From Nannocystis pusilla (lineage in GTDB: Bacteria; Myxococcota_A; Polyangia; Nannocystales; Nannocystaceae): a stretch of 64,000 bases of DNA. The translations under genes were made by a program, and so were the position numbers. The stretch is taken from assembly GCF_020073745.1 (NCBI RefSeq), contig NZ_JAIRAU010000043.1, positions 310,001-374,000 of the forward strand. The letters are read 5' to 3'. This document shows positions 42,313 through 51,117 of this stretch, piece after piece (the stretch's first letter is position 1; each line of letters begins with the position of its first letter). Under the pieces are notes generated by a model. It worked only from the letters and a program-made list of their open reading frames with translations. It was not told the origin of the DNA and ran no database searches.

Positions 42313-43929
42313 TCAGGCGGGACGCGTGCGCGCAGCGAGCGTATTGCCCGACACGGGCTTGTGGCCTTCGAGACCCACGACTGTCAGTTCGCGTCCCTCG
42401 TGTTCCAGGTCGCGCGCGAGCTCGTGCAGGCGCTCCATCACCGTGTGGTCGACGAGGCGAGTGTTCTGCAGATCGACGACGATATGGCGCGGCGCGGGCA
42501 CGCGATCGATGGCGCGCTTGAGGCCGATGTAGTTGCTGAAGATCGCGGCCTTGCGCGCGACGATGCGGGTGGCGTTGGTGCCCTCGTCGCGGACCTCGAG
42601 GTCGGGCTTGAACAGCGCGCTGATCGGGGCGCCGCGGACGATGTGCAGCACCAGCTTGGTGAGGATGCCGGCGAAGATGCCGAGCAGCAGGTCCTCGCCG
42701 ACGGTGACGCCGATGGTGACGAGGAAGACCAGCAGCTGGTCCTTGCCGACCTGGGCGGTGTGGATGAACTCGCGCGGGTGCGCCAGCCGGAAGCCGGTGA
42801 ACACCAGCATCGCCGCCAGCGCTGCCTTGGGGATCATGTGGATGAGCCCGGGCGCGAGGACGACGAAGCCGAGCAGGAAGACGCCGTGGAAGAAGTTGGC
42901 CCAGCGGGTCCTGGCGCCGTTGTTGATGTTGGCCGACGAACGCACGATCTCCGAGATCATCGGCAGGCCGCCGATCATGCCCGACGCGGCGTTGCCGACG
43001 CCGACGGCCAGGAGGTCGCGGTTGAAGTCGGACTTGCGCTTGTAGGGATCGAGGGTGTCGACCGCCTTGGCGCTGGCGACCGACTCGATGCTGCCGACCA
43101 GCGCGAATGCGATGATCCACTTGAGCGAGGTCCAGCTGGCCAGCATCGAGAAGTCGGGGAACGTGATCATCCCGAGCAGGTTGTCGAGCCGGTTGACCAA
43201 CATGGTCGGCTCGAGGTGGTACTCGTGGCCGGCGAAGCGGTAGTTGTGGGCGTGGTCGAGGTCGAAGTAGATGCCGAGCGGGATGCTCAGCAGCAGGACG
43301 ACCAGCGGCGCGGGGATCTTGCGCACCAGCGGGTGCCGCAGCCGCGGCATGATGACGAGGATGGCGAGGCTGAGCAGGCCGATCAGCGCGATCTCGGGGT
43401 TGTTGTCGACGAAGCGCTGCGGCAGCTCGAGGATCTGTCCGACCGGGCTCTTCGCCGTCGGGTCGATGCCGACCATGACGTGCAGCTGCTTGGATGCGAT
43501 GATGATGCCGATCGCGGCCAACATGCCGTGCACCGCGGCCGTCGGGAAGAAGTCGGCCAGGACGCCGGCGCGGACCAGGCCGAACACGATCTGGACGACG
43601 CCGGCGGCGACGATCACGGCCAGCGCGTACTGGTAGCCGAGGAGGGGGGTGGCGCCGCGGCTCAGCTCCTCGATGCAGCCGAGCGCGATGACGATGAGGC
43701 CGGCGGCCGGCCCCTTGATCGTGACCCGCGCGCCCATGAACAGGGTGACGATCAGACCGCCGATGATCGCGCTGAAGATCCCCGCGACCGGCGGGAACCC
43801 GCTGGCCATCGAGATCCCCAGCGACAGCGGGAGCGCGATCAAGAAGACGAGAAAGCCGGCCACCAGGTCCGACTGCAGGTTCTGACGCAGGCCGGCGAGC
43901 CCGTCGGCGGGGACGTTGCGGTTGCTCAT
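42313..43929 (-). CDS. SulP family inorganic anion transporter with STAS domain
   Basis: 538 residues. Ten or more hydrophobic helices and the SulP blocks LVAGFLVFLIALPLSLGIS, PVAGIFSAIIGG and KGPAAGLIVIALG identify the SLC26/SulP carrier fold; a C-terminal STAS domain (about 440-520: HIVVDLQNTRLVDHTVMERL) faces the cytoplasm. Bacterial members move sulfate, bicarbonate, fumarate or other anions; no carbonic anhydrase is adjacent to favour bicarbonate. ATG 43929 (MSNRNVP) is preferred over an in-frame ATG at 43968, which lies inside a CATG repeat and would add MGHVSKGSTRGLA. Confidence 0.88.
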   Translation of the reverse strand: MSNRNVPADGLAGLRQNLQSDLVAGFLVFLIALPLSLGISMASGFPPVAGIFSAIIGGLIVTLFMGARVTIKGPAAGLIVIALGCIEELSRGATPLLGYQYALAVIVAAGVVQIVFGLVRAGVLADFFPTAAVHGMLAAIGIIIASKQLHVMVGIDPTAKSPVGQILELPQRFVDNNPEIALIGLLSLAILVIMPRLRHPLVRKIPAPLVVLLLSIPLGIYFDLDHAHNYRFAGHEYHLEPTMLVNRLDNLLGMITFPDFSMLASWTSLKWIIAFALVGSIESVASAKAVDTLDPYKRKSDFNRDLLAVGVGNAASGMIGGLPMISEIVRSSANINNGARTRWANFFHGVFLLGFVVLAPGLIHMIPKAALAAMLVFTGFRLAHPREFIHTAQVGKDQLLVFLVTIGVTVGEDLLLGIFAGILTKLVLHIVRGAPISALFKPDLEVRDEGTNATRIVARKAAIFSNYIGLKRAIDRVPAPRHIVVDLQNTRLVDHTVMERLHELARDLEHEGRELTVVGLEGHKPVSGNTLAARTRPA

Positions 43930-43958
43930 TGCGAGACCTCGAGTGCTGCCCTTGGAGA

Positions 43959-43976
43959 CATGTCCCATGAACCAGA
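43959..43976. repeat. CATG repeat in the sulP leader
   Basis: CATG 43959, CATG 43966 (7-bp, half-period offset) and CAGA 43973. It lies 30 bp upstream of the transporter start, so any RNA hairpin would be in the 5' leader. Confidence 0.55.
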
Positions 43977-44029
43977 CGGCGAGAGACGCCGTTCATGACG
44001 GGAACTCCGGCCCAGCCTAGTCGAGAGGA

Positions 44030-44139
44030 GAAGCGCGGTTCAAGAGTACGGCGTCAGGATTCATCGTGCCGGCCGATCGGCGCCGAGCAATTCGCAAGCA
44101 GGACGGCGCTGGCGGGCAATCAGCGATGAACCGCGCTTC
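44030..44139. repeat. 110-bp segment with perfect 13-bp terminal inverted repeats
   Basis: GAAGCGCGGTTCA at 44030-44042 and its exact reverse complement at 44127-44139. The segment lies in the gap between sulP and xseA, touching the xseA stop (44141). It could be a miniature inverted-repeat element or a long hairpin; no target duplication is evident. Confidence 0.55.
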
Positions 44140-44140
44140 A

Positions 44141-45490
44141 TCATGAAGGTACCTTCACCGGGTCCACGGCGGTGACGCGCGCCGCGAAGGCCCCGCGCGC
44201 GAGCTCCACCCGCACGGCGTCACCGGCGGCGACCTGGGCCGCGTCGGTGATGACCCCAGCCTCGCTGCTGACGACGGCGAAGCCGCGCTGCAGCACCGCG
44301 AGCGGGCTGAGAGCGTGCAGCGCCGCGGCCGCGCGGGCGAGGCGGAGGCGCGCGGGTTGTGCCAGCACCCGCGCGCGCTCACGCAGCGCGAGCTCGGCGG
44401 CGAGGAGCCGGCGACGGGCGCGGTCGAGCCGGTGACGCGGGTGCTGGGCGAGCAGGCGGGCGTGCAAGGCGGCGAGCAGTCGGCGGTCGCGGGCCAGGCG
44501 GGCCCGCGGGTGCTGCTGGCCGAGGCGCGCGAGCAGGGCGTCGAGGCGGCGCCGCGGGCCGAGAGCGAGGCGGTGGCCGACGGCCGCGAGCCGACGCGAG
44601 AGCAGCTCGAGCCGGCCGCGCTCGTCGAGGACGCGCCGCTTGGTGGCGAGGACGAGGCGGCGCTCGACGTGGCCGAGGCGCGCGAGGTAGCCGTCGCGGT
44701 CGGGCACCACGAGCTCGGCGGCGTGCGACGGCGTGGCGGCCCGCAGGTCGGCGACGAAGTCGCAGATCGTGATGTCGACCTCGTGCCCGACGGCGGACAC
44801 GACGGGCACGGGACAGGCGGCGACGGCCCGCGCGAGGCCCTCGTCGTTGAAGGCCCACAGATCTTCGCTCGCACCGCCGCCGCGGCCGAGGATGATCACG
44901 TCGACGCCGGGCCGCCGCTGCAGCCGCTGCAGCGCGCGCACGAGGCTGAAGGCGGCGTCGTCGCCCTGCACCGCGGCCGGCGAGAGGAGGATCCGGACCG
45001 GACAGCGCCGGCGCGCGACCTTGAGGATGTCGTGGATCGCGGCGCCGCTGGCGGAGGTGACGACGCCGACGGTGCGCGGCCAGGCGGGGATCGGTCGCTT
45101 GCGCTCGCGCGCGAACAGGCCCTCGGCGGCCAGCTTGGCCTTGAGCTGCTCGAAGTGTTGCATGCGCGCGCCGAGGCCGGCCGGCTCGGCGCGCTCGGCG
45201 TACAGCTGGAACTTGCCCTGCGCGGCGTAGATCCCGAGGCGGCCGTAGACGCGGAAGCTCTGGCCGTCGGCGAGGCGGTGGCGCAGCCGCGACAGCGCGC
45301 TGCGCCACATCGCCACCGGCAAGATCGCGTGGCTGTCGCGCAGCGTGAAGTAGGCGTGGCCGCTGTTGACGAGCCGCAGGTTGGTGATCTCGCCCTCGAC
45401 CCACAGCGGCGGGAACTGCTGCTCGATGCTGCGGTGGGCGCGGTTGACGAGTTCGCTGACGGCGAAGACGTGCGGGGCGACGGTGGCCAT
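44141..45490 (-). CDS. xseA: Exodeoxyribonuclease VII large subunit
   Basis: 449 residues, normal length. The N-terminal OB-fold (LWVEGEITNLRLVNSGHAYF) binds single-stranded DNA; the catalytic core shows VGVVTSASGAAIHDIL, GGGASEDLWAFNDE and SAVGHEVDITICD, and the C-terminal third is the Arg/Leu-rich coiled coil of XseA. With XseB it degrades single-stranded DNA from both ends. XseB is not adjacent. In many bacteria xseA sits with ispA or dxs; here it stands alone between the transporter and an empty region. Confidence 0.93.
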   Translation of the reverse strand: MATVAPHVFAVSELVNRAHRSIEQQFPPLWVEGEITNLRLVNSGHAYFTLRDSHAILPVAMWRSALSRLRHRLADGQSFRVYGRLGIYAAQGKFQLYAERAEPAGLGARMQHFEQLKAKLAAEGLFARERKRPIPAWPRTVGVVTSASGAAIHDILKVARRRCPVRILLSPAAVQGDDAAFSLVRALQRLQRRPGVDVIILGRGGGASEDLWAFNDEGLARAVAACPVPVVSAVGHEVDITICDFVADLRAATPSHAAELVVPDRDGYLARLGHVERRLVLATKRRVLDERGRLELLSRRLAAVGHRLALGPRRRLDALLARLGQQHPRARLARDRRLLAALHARLLAQHPRHRLDRARRRLLAAELALRERARVLAQPARLRLARAAAALHALSPLAVLQRGFAVVSSEAGVITDAAQVAAGDAVRVELARGAFAARVTAVDPVKVPS

Positions 45491-46033
45491 GCGCGGACGA
45501 GGCTAGCAGAGCCGCGCCCGCGCGGGCGGCGTCAGGTGCGGCGTTCGACGCCGCCGTCGAAGGGGCGTAGGCCGGGCTGGTCTGGCAGAGAGCCGCAGCC
45601 CCGCGGGGGCCGTCGGGGCACGTGCGGGCACCTCGTCGTGTCGCCCGCATCGACGGCCGGTGAGCGGGTCGTCGGGCGGTCGGCGTGGACACGACGGCGT
45701 CGGAGCGGTCGGCGGAAGCGAGGTGGTTTAATTTGGAGCGATCACGCGAAATCGCGGCAGTTCATGCTCGACGTACGGAGACCTGATTGTGAGGACATGC
45801 ATCGAGCGCCACATAAAATATGTCCTTCGGGACATGTCGGCGACGGGAATCACAGGGTCGTTCGGTCATGTATTCGCCGGCGCGCCGCTCGGAGGACCGC
45901 CGGTTCGTCATGGGGCCAGGCGGATCGCGCCGGCCCCGATGCTGCGCGGTGAACATCGATTCGTCGCGGCTGCGGGCGGACTGGCGGCCGAGGCGCGAGC
46001 GGTGGGACGAATGCGCTATGGTGTGAGCCGGAG
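45491..46033. other. 540-bp region without a supported gene
   Basis: Contains an AT-richer patch (45725-45830), CATG 45796 with CACA 45810, and a CATG-phased hairpin (45819-45836). No frame of convincing composition is present on either strand. Homologous methyltransferases downstream normally have some 200 more N-terminal residues, and none of that is recognisable here. Confidence 0.5.
45793..45840. repeat. CATG-phased repeat upstream of methyltransferase
   Basis: ATATGTCC-TTCG-GGACATGT is a near-perfect 8-bp stem with a TTCG tetraloop (TATG 45819, CATG 45833), next to a single CATG at 45796. Confidence 0.78.
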
Positions 46034-48223
46034 ATGTCGGTCGAGACCACGCGCGCCGTCGCGGCCGGATTGTCGTCGCTGGCGGCGCGGCTGCGCCGGC
46101 GCACCGGCGCGGCGGAGGCGGTGGCGCGGTTCCTGATTCGTTGCACCTTCACGTCGATCGCCGAGACGCTCGAGCTGGCGCCGCGCGGCGGGATGGCGGC
46201 GGCGGTGAGCCGCTCGCTCGCGGCGCCGGAGCGGTTCGCGCCCGGGCTGACCGAGCTGTGGGCGACGCTGACGTGGACGGGCGAGGCGGCGGCGCTGTCG
46301 GCCACGCCGGCGCTGGCGCTCGAACGCGTCGAGCTGGCCGGGCTGCACGCGCTGACGCAGGCGCGCTGGGACGAGGTCGATCCGGTGATCTTCGGCGACC
46401 TGCTGCTGGAGGCGCTGAACCCGGGCGAGCGGCGCCAGCTCGGGGCTCACTTCACGCCGCGGGCGTACGTCGAGCGCCTGGTCGGGCTGGTGGTCGAGGA
46501 GCCGCTGCGCGCCGACTGGGCGCGGGCCCGCGGCGAGGCGCAGGCGCACCGCGAGCGCGGCGAGGCGGCGGCGGCGAGCCGGGTGGTGCGCGGCTTCCTC
46601 GCCGAGCTGGCGAGCGTGCGCGTGCTCGACCCGGCGTGCGGCGCGGGCAACTTCCTGATCGTGGCCCACGAGGCGCTGCGGCGGCTGGCGGACGATGCGG
46701 CGCGATGGTTGCTCGCGGCCACCGGCGAGGTCGTGGCGCCGGCGGTGAGCCTGGCGCAGTCGATCGGCGTCGACCGCAGCGCGTGGACCTGCGAGGTGGC
46801 GCGGCTGGTGCTGTGGATCGCGGCGATCCGCGGCCGGTCCGCGGCCGCGAGCGCGGAGCGGGCGACGATCGTCCACGGCGACGCCTTGCTGACGCCGTGG
46901 CCGGCGGCGACGTTCGTGGTCGGCAATCCGCCGTTCCTCGGCAAGTCGCGGCTGCGCGCCAGCCTCGGCGAATCGTATGTAGCGCGAATTCGAGCATGCC
47001 ATGATTCGGCGGTGCCCGAGAGCGCGGACCTGGTGATGTATTGGTGGCACCGCGCGGCGACGCTGCTGCAGGCCGGGCAGCTGCGGCGCTTCGGGCTGGT
47101 GACGACCAACAGCGTGACGCAGATCTACAACCGCCGGGTGGTCGAGGGGTTCCTCGCGCACGCCGAGCGGCCGATCCACCTCGTGTGGGCGGTCGCCGAT
47201 CACCCGTGGGTCGACGGGCCGCGCGGGGCGGCGGTGCGGATCGCCATGACGGTGGCCGAGGCCGGGCGCGGGGTGGGTCGATCGGTCCGCGTGCTCCCCG
47301 GCGGCGGCGAGGCGGTCGAGCACGGGCCGATCTTCGCCGACCTGCGCGTGGGGGTCGATCTGGCGCGCGCGCGTCGGCTGCAGGCGAACGCGGGCCTGGC
47401 CGGCGCGGGCGTGATGCTCGGGGGGCGCGGGTTCCTGGTGCGACCGGGCGAGCTCGACGGGCGCGACGCGGGCCACGTGCGACCGATCGTGAACGGCAGC
47501 GACGTGCTGCAGCGGCCGCGCGGGGCGGCGGTGATCGACTTCACCGGGCTGTCGGAGGCGGCGGCCCGGGACGCGGCGCCGGCGGCGTTCGAGCGGCTGG
47601 TCGCGGCGGTGCGCCCCGAACGGCTGGCCAACGTCCGCGCCGGCCGGCGCGAGCGCTGGTGGCAGTTCGCGGAGACGATGCCGGCGACGCGGCGGGCGAT
47701 CGCGGGGTTGCCTCGCTACATCGTCACGCCCGAGACGGCCAAGCACCGGGTGTTCGTGTTCGTCGACGGGGCGGTGGTGCCCGAGCACCCGCTGCTGGCG
47801 ATCGGGCTGGCCGACGCGTTTCACCTGGCGGTGCTGTCGTCGCGGATCCACGGGCTGTGGGCGCGCGCGAACGGAGGCACGCTGGCCGACCGCCCGCGCT
47901 ACAACAAGAGCGTGTGCTTCGAGACGTTCCCGTTCCCCGACTGCGAGGCGCCGGCGCGCGCGGACATCGCCGCGCTCGGCGAGCAGCTCGACGCCTGCCG
48001 CCGCGCGCTGGCGGCCGCCGGCTGGACGGTGACCGCGATGTACAACGCGCCGCCTCCGGCGCTGCGGGCGGTGCACGCGGCGATCGACGAGGCGGTGGCG
48101 GCCGCGTACGCGCTCGCGGGCGACGGGCCGGAGGGCGCGGTGCTGACGGCCCTGCTGGCGCTGAACCACCGCCGCGCGGCGGAGGAGCAGGCCGGGGCGG
48201 TCCGGCGGCTGCGGGCGATCTGA
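46034..48223 (+). CDS. Adenine-type DNA methyltransferase, MmeI/PglX-like, lacking a nuclease domain
   Basis: 729 residues. LGAHFTPRAYVERLV (about 135), the SAM motif VLDPACGAGNFL (about 199) and the catalytic NPPF (about 297; VVGNPPFLGKS) identify an N6-adenine methyltransferase of the large IIG-like group; TNSVTQIYNRR, DHPWVDGPRGAAVRIAMTV and the C-terminal KSVCFETFPFPD target-recognition end are also typical. Family members of about 900-1100 residues carry an N-terminal nuclease; here the protein begins around the linker helices (RFLIRCTFTSIAETLELAP), so it may only methylate. No partner restriction or BREX genes are in the window. GGAG lies before ATG 46034. Confidence 0.85.
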   Translation: MSVETTRAVAAGLSSLAARLRRRTGAAEAVARFLIRCTFTSIAETLELAPRGGMAAAVSRSLAAPERFAPGLTELWATLTWTGEAAALSATPALALERVELAGLHALTQARWDEVDPVIFGDLLLEALNPGERRQLGAHFTPRAYVERLVGLVVEEPLRADWARARGEAQAHRERGEAAAASRVVRGFLAELASVRVLDPACGAGNFLIVAHEALRRLADDAARWLLAATGEVVAPAVSLAQSIGVDRSAWTCEVARLVLWIAAIRGRSAAASAERATIVHGDALLTPWPAATFVVGNPPFLGKSRLRASLGESYVARIRACHDSAVPESADLVMYWWHRAATLLQAGQLRRFGLVTTNSVTQIYNRRVVEGFLAHAERPIHLVWAVADHPWVDGPRGAAVRIAMTVAEAGRGVGRSVRVLPGGGEAVEHGPIFADLRVGVDLARARRLQANAGLAGAGVMLGGRGFLVRPGELDGRDAGHVRPIVNGSDVLQRPRGAAVIDFTGLSEAAARDAAPAAFERLVAAVRPERLANVRAGRRERWWQFAETMPATRRAIAGLPRYIVTPETAKHRVFVFVDGAVVPEHPLLAIGLADAFHLAVLSSRIHGLWARANGGTLADRPRYNKSVCFETFPFPDCEAPARADIAALGEQLDACRRALAAAGWTVTAMYNAPPPALRAVHAAIDEAVAAAYALAGDGPEGAVLTALLALNHRRAAEEQAGAVRRLRAI

Positions 48224-48231
48224 CCCTGAGG

Positions 48232-48570
48232 GACAGGGAGACGGCGAGCGCATGGCCATTGGGACATGTGACATGCCCGGCGGGGCAGGCGTCCGAGGAC
48301 AGCGAGGAGCGCTGGGGCGAGCGGTGAGAACATGGCCATCAGGACATGTCGATAGCATGGCCTCGGGGACAGGTCACGTGCGCTGCGGTCAGGGCGTCAG
48401 AGGGACAGCGAGGTACGCTGGGGCGAGCGGTGAGAATATGGCCCTCGGGACATATCGGGCCTGCCGGAGGCGAGTGGCGAGCGTATGTCCTAAGGGACAG
48501 GTCACCCGTCCCACGGGCAGGCGCCGGGGGAGCGTGGCCTCGGGGACATGTCTCATGTCCCGGAGGACAG
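48232..48570. repeat. 340-bp cluster of CATG/CAGG-phased repeats with a 106-bp tandem duplication
   Basis: Phased pairs or triplets: CATG 48251/48265; CATG 48272, CAGG 48286, CAGC 48300; CATG 48331/48345; CATG 48356, CAGG 48370; further pairs to about 48570. GACAGCGAGG begins at 48298 and again at 48404, followed by the same CGCTGGGGCGAGCGGTGAGAA-type text, so a 106-bp segment is duplicated. The cluster fills the whole gap between two convergent genes. No gene is present. Confidence 0.85.
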
Positions 48571-48575
48571 GCGGC

Positions 48576-51023
48576 TCACCAGACCTGGACCTCGCCGACG
48601 ACGGCGAACTCGTGGGCGCCGGTGAACACGCGCACGCCGTGCTCGCCGGTCTCGCCCTCGGGGACGGTGATCTTATAATTGGCGCTCTCGGTGCGGCGCA
48701 TGCCGATCACGACCTCGTGCGGGCCGGGCACGATCTCGAGCGTGGGCACGTGGACGCGGAAGCGGTGCAGGAGGTAGTCGCCGGCGCGCCAGTACTGCGG
48801 GGGGTAGAGGTTCTCGACGAGGTCGTGGGGCAGCGGGTTGACGCGCGACAGCCGGCCCTGCTGCAGGCGGACGGTGATCTTGCTGCCGCTCGGCATCGGC
48901 TTGAGCGCGCGCAGGACCACGCGCAGCTCGACGTCGCGGCCGCGCACGATCGGCTCGTCCCACTCCCAGGCGATGACCTCGACGTACTCGTCGAAGCGCA
49001 GCAGCGTCTGGTGGGCCAGCGCCGGCGGCTCGTCGAACAGGACCCGGCCGATCGGGTTCATGTCGGCGGCGCCGGGCGGGAGGGTGTTGGCGACCAGCAG
49101 GACGTCGCGGTTGCTGGCGTCGAGCACGTACAGCGGGAACTTGCCGGCGCGCGCGGTCTGGTGCAGCGCCGCGAGCTCGCTGGCGCGCACCAGCGCGGCC
49201 GCCGGGGCCGGCTGGCGCAGCAGGGTGGCGAGCGCGTCGCGCGTGGTCAGCGGGACGCGGGCCTCGGCCGGCGGGCCGTAGAGGTCGAGGCCGGGGTCGC
49301 TGACCCGGTGCACGCCGAGCGCGGCCGGCAGCGCGCCCGCGGCCGACCACTCGGCCCAGCGCGACAGCGGGCGCAGCAGCGAGTACTGCTCGCTGGTGTG
49401 CGGCAGCAGCACGCGGCCGTAGCTCCACGCCTGGCGGCCGAGGCAGGCCACGACCACCGCGGCCGGCAGCCAGGCGGGCAGGCGGGCCCGCAGCTGGAAG
49501 AGCTTTCGGGACATGTTCGATGCACCCTGTCCTCCGGGACCTGGCGCGGAGAACATGGCCGCGAGCAGGAGGGCGAGCGCGGCCCCGCCGGCGAGGCCGG
49601 CCAGCAGGTCGGCGGCGCCGAGCTCGGCGGCGGGGTAGTTGTGCTCGCCCCGCGCGGGCACGAGCGCGGCGCCGACGCGGCTCGGGGTGCGGCGGGCGTC
49701 CTTGGCGAAGATCCAGCAGCCGGCGAGGGCGAGCACGAGGGCCAGCCGCCGCGCCGCCGCGGGGGTGCGCGCGGAGGTGAGGCGGGCGAACGCCGCCGCG
49801 GCGAGGACGGCGGCCGGGACGGTCAGCGGGACCGCGCGCGGGCCGTATAACAGGGAGGAGGCGCTGGCGAGCGCGAGCCCGACGGCGAACCACAGCGCCG
49901 GCCAGCGCGCCCGCCCCGGCTGCAGCAGGCCGAGCAGCACCAGCGGCAGCCACGGGAACAGCTGGTAGCCGCAGTCCTCGAGCGCGGCGTGGAAGCCCCG
50001 CACGTGCGGCCGCTCGCGCAGCACGAGGTCCTTGGCCGCGCCGAGCGCGGGGATGTAGCCCTCCCCCTGGTCGTACGCCAGCCAGCCGGCGACGCCCGCG
50101 GCCGCCACCGCCCCGACGACGAGGACCAGCCGCAGCGGCCGCTGCAGGCGCGAGGGGGGAGGCGAGGATGGCTGCGGGGACAGGTCTGAATCACCAGAGT
50201 GGGCGGACGGCGAGGACAGGCCTGCGGCGGGACGCGGGGATCCAGCGCCCGGCGATGAGGCATCGGCTGGCGGAAAGGACAGGTCTGCGGCGGGACGGGA
50301 GCCGGCGGACCCCGCGGGCGCGACGGTCAGGGCGGGCGGCGCGTCGGGCTGTTGGGACATGTCCTCGAGAGCATGCCCTTTCAACAATGTCTCGGAGGAC
50401 ATGTCCGATGGGGCAGGGCCCCACAACGCGGCGGCGAGCAGGGGGAGGGCGGCGCCGAGCCACAGGCCGGAGGCGGTGACGGCGAGGCCGAGGGCGAGGG
50501 CGCCGGTGGCGGCGAGGGCGAGGGCGCGGGTCGGGCGGGCGGCGGCCAGGGCGGCGGCGAGGAGCACGGCGGCGGCGGCGGAGCACAGCTCGCCGACCGG
50601 GTCGCCGACGGCGATGCGGCCCTGCGTGAGCGACAGCGGGAACGCGAGGGCGAACGCGCCGGCGAGCAGCGAGACCGTGGCGGAGAAGCCGAGCGCGCGG
50701 GCGAGGCCGGCGGCGAGCGCGACGAGGGCACAAGTGGCGATCGCGCCCGGGAGGCGGATCGCGGCCGGGTCGCCGGTGAGCGCGAGCGCCTGCGTCCGCA
50801 GGGCGTCGGGCAGCCACGGGCTGCGCTCGAGGCCCGAGAGGGCCGCGCCGAGTGCCGCCTGCGCGCGCTGCAGCGCCCCGATCTCGCCTTGCGACCACAG
50901 GCCGTGCGCGCCGTGACCGGGGACCAGGACCAGCGCCGCGACGGCGCCGCTGACCAGGGCGAGCGCGCCGGGGCCGGGGCGGGCGGACGCCGTACTGGAG
51001 CGCGAGGGTGGGGCGAGGGTCAA
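48576..51023 (-). CDS. Multi-pass membrane glycosyltransferase-like protein (GT39/ArnT-like)
   Basis: About 815 residues. Ten or more hydrophobic helices in the N-terminal two thirds with the periplasmic first loop (HGLWSQGEIGALQRAQAALG) and IRLPGAIATCALVALAAGLA resemble the polyprenyl-phosphate sugar transferases of the PMT/ArnT group, then a soluble C-terminal domain (about 560-815) of beta strands. The acceptor is unknown. A long polar Ser/Pro/Ala loop (about 200-285) is unusual and is built partly from CATG repeats (EDMSQQ, ETLLKGHALE). Start is uncertain: TTG 51023 is chosen; an ATG at 51119 would overlap the divergent peptidase gene's start codon. Confidence 0.7.
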   Translation of the reverse strand: MTLAPPSRSSTASARPGPGALALVSGAVAALVLVPGHGAHGLWSQGEIGALQRAQAALGAALSGLERSPWLPDALRTQALALTGDPAAIRLPGAIATCALVALAAGLARALGFSATVSLLAGAFALAFPLSLTQGRIAVGDPVGELCSAAAAVLLAAALAAARPTRALALAATGALALGLAVTASGLWLGAALPLLAAALWGPAPSDMSSETLLKGHALEDMSQQPDAPPALTVAPAGSAGSRPAADLSFPPADASSPGAGSPRPAAGLSSPSAHSGDSDLSPQPSSPPPSRLQRPLRLVLVVGAVAAAGVAGWLAYDQGEGYIPALGAAKDLVLRERPHVRGFHAALEDCGYQLFPWLPLVLLGLLQPGRARWPALWFAVGLALASASSLLYGPRAVPLTVPAAVLAAAAFARLTSARTPAAARRLALVLALAGCWIFAKDARRTPSRVGAALVPARGEHNYPAAELGAADLLAGLAGGAALALLLAAMFSAPGPGGQGASNMSRKLFQLRARLPAWLPAAVVVACLGRQAWSYGRVLLPHTSEQYSLLRPLSRWAEWSAAGALPAALGVHRVSDPGLDLYGPPAEARVPLTTRDALATLLRQPAPAAALVRASELAALHQTARAGKFPLYVLDASNRDVLLVANTLPPGAADMNPIGRVLFDEPPALAHQTLLRFDEYVEVIAWEWDEPIVRGRDVELRVVLRALKPMPSGSKITVRLQQGRLSRVNPLPHDLVENLYPPQYWRAGDYLLHRFRVHVPTLEIVPGPHEVVIGMRRTESANYKITVPEGETGEHGVRVFTGAHEFAVVGEVQVW
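49512..49557. repeat. In-frame four-tetramer CATG-phased repeat
   Basis: CATG 49512, CCTG 49526, CCTG 49540 and CATG 49554, exactly 14 bp apart. On the minus strand it codes MFSAPGPGGQGASNMSRK between a hydrophobic helix and a basic stretch of the membrane protein. Confidence 0.8.
50358..50417. repeat. In-frame five-tetramer CATG-phased repeat
   Basis: CATG 50358, CATG 50372, AATG 50386, CATG 50400 and CAGG 50414, exactly 14 bp apart (60 bp). On the minus strand it codes SDMSSETLLKGHALEDMSQQ in a polar loop. The part ETLLKGHALE aligns in frame with ETWSDEHVLE of the endonuclease V copy. More CAGG copies follow at 50170-50300. Confidence 0.85.
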
Positions 51024-51117
51024 GGCGCCGGAGTGTACTCGTTTTCTCTGCCGCTCCGCCGGCACGAGGCGGGTCGCCGCGGGCGCCTCGGGGGGCACAT
51101 CGAGTATCCTGCGGCGC

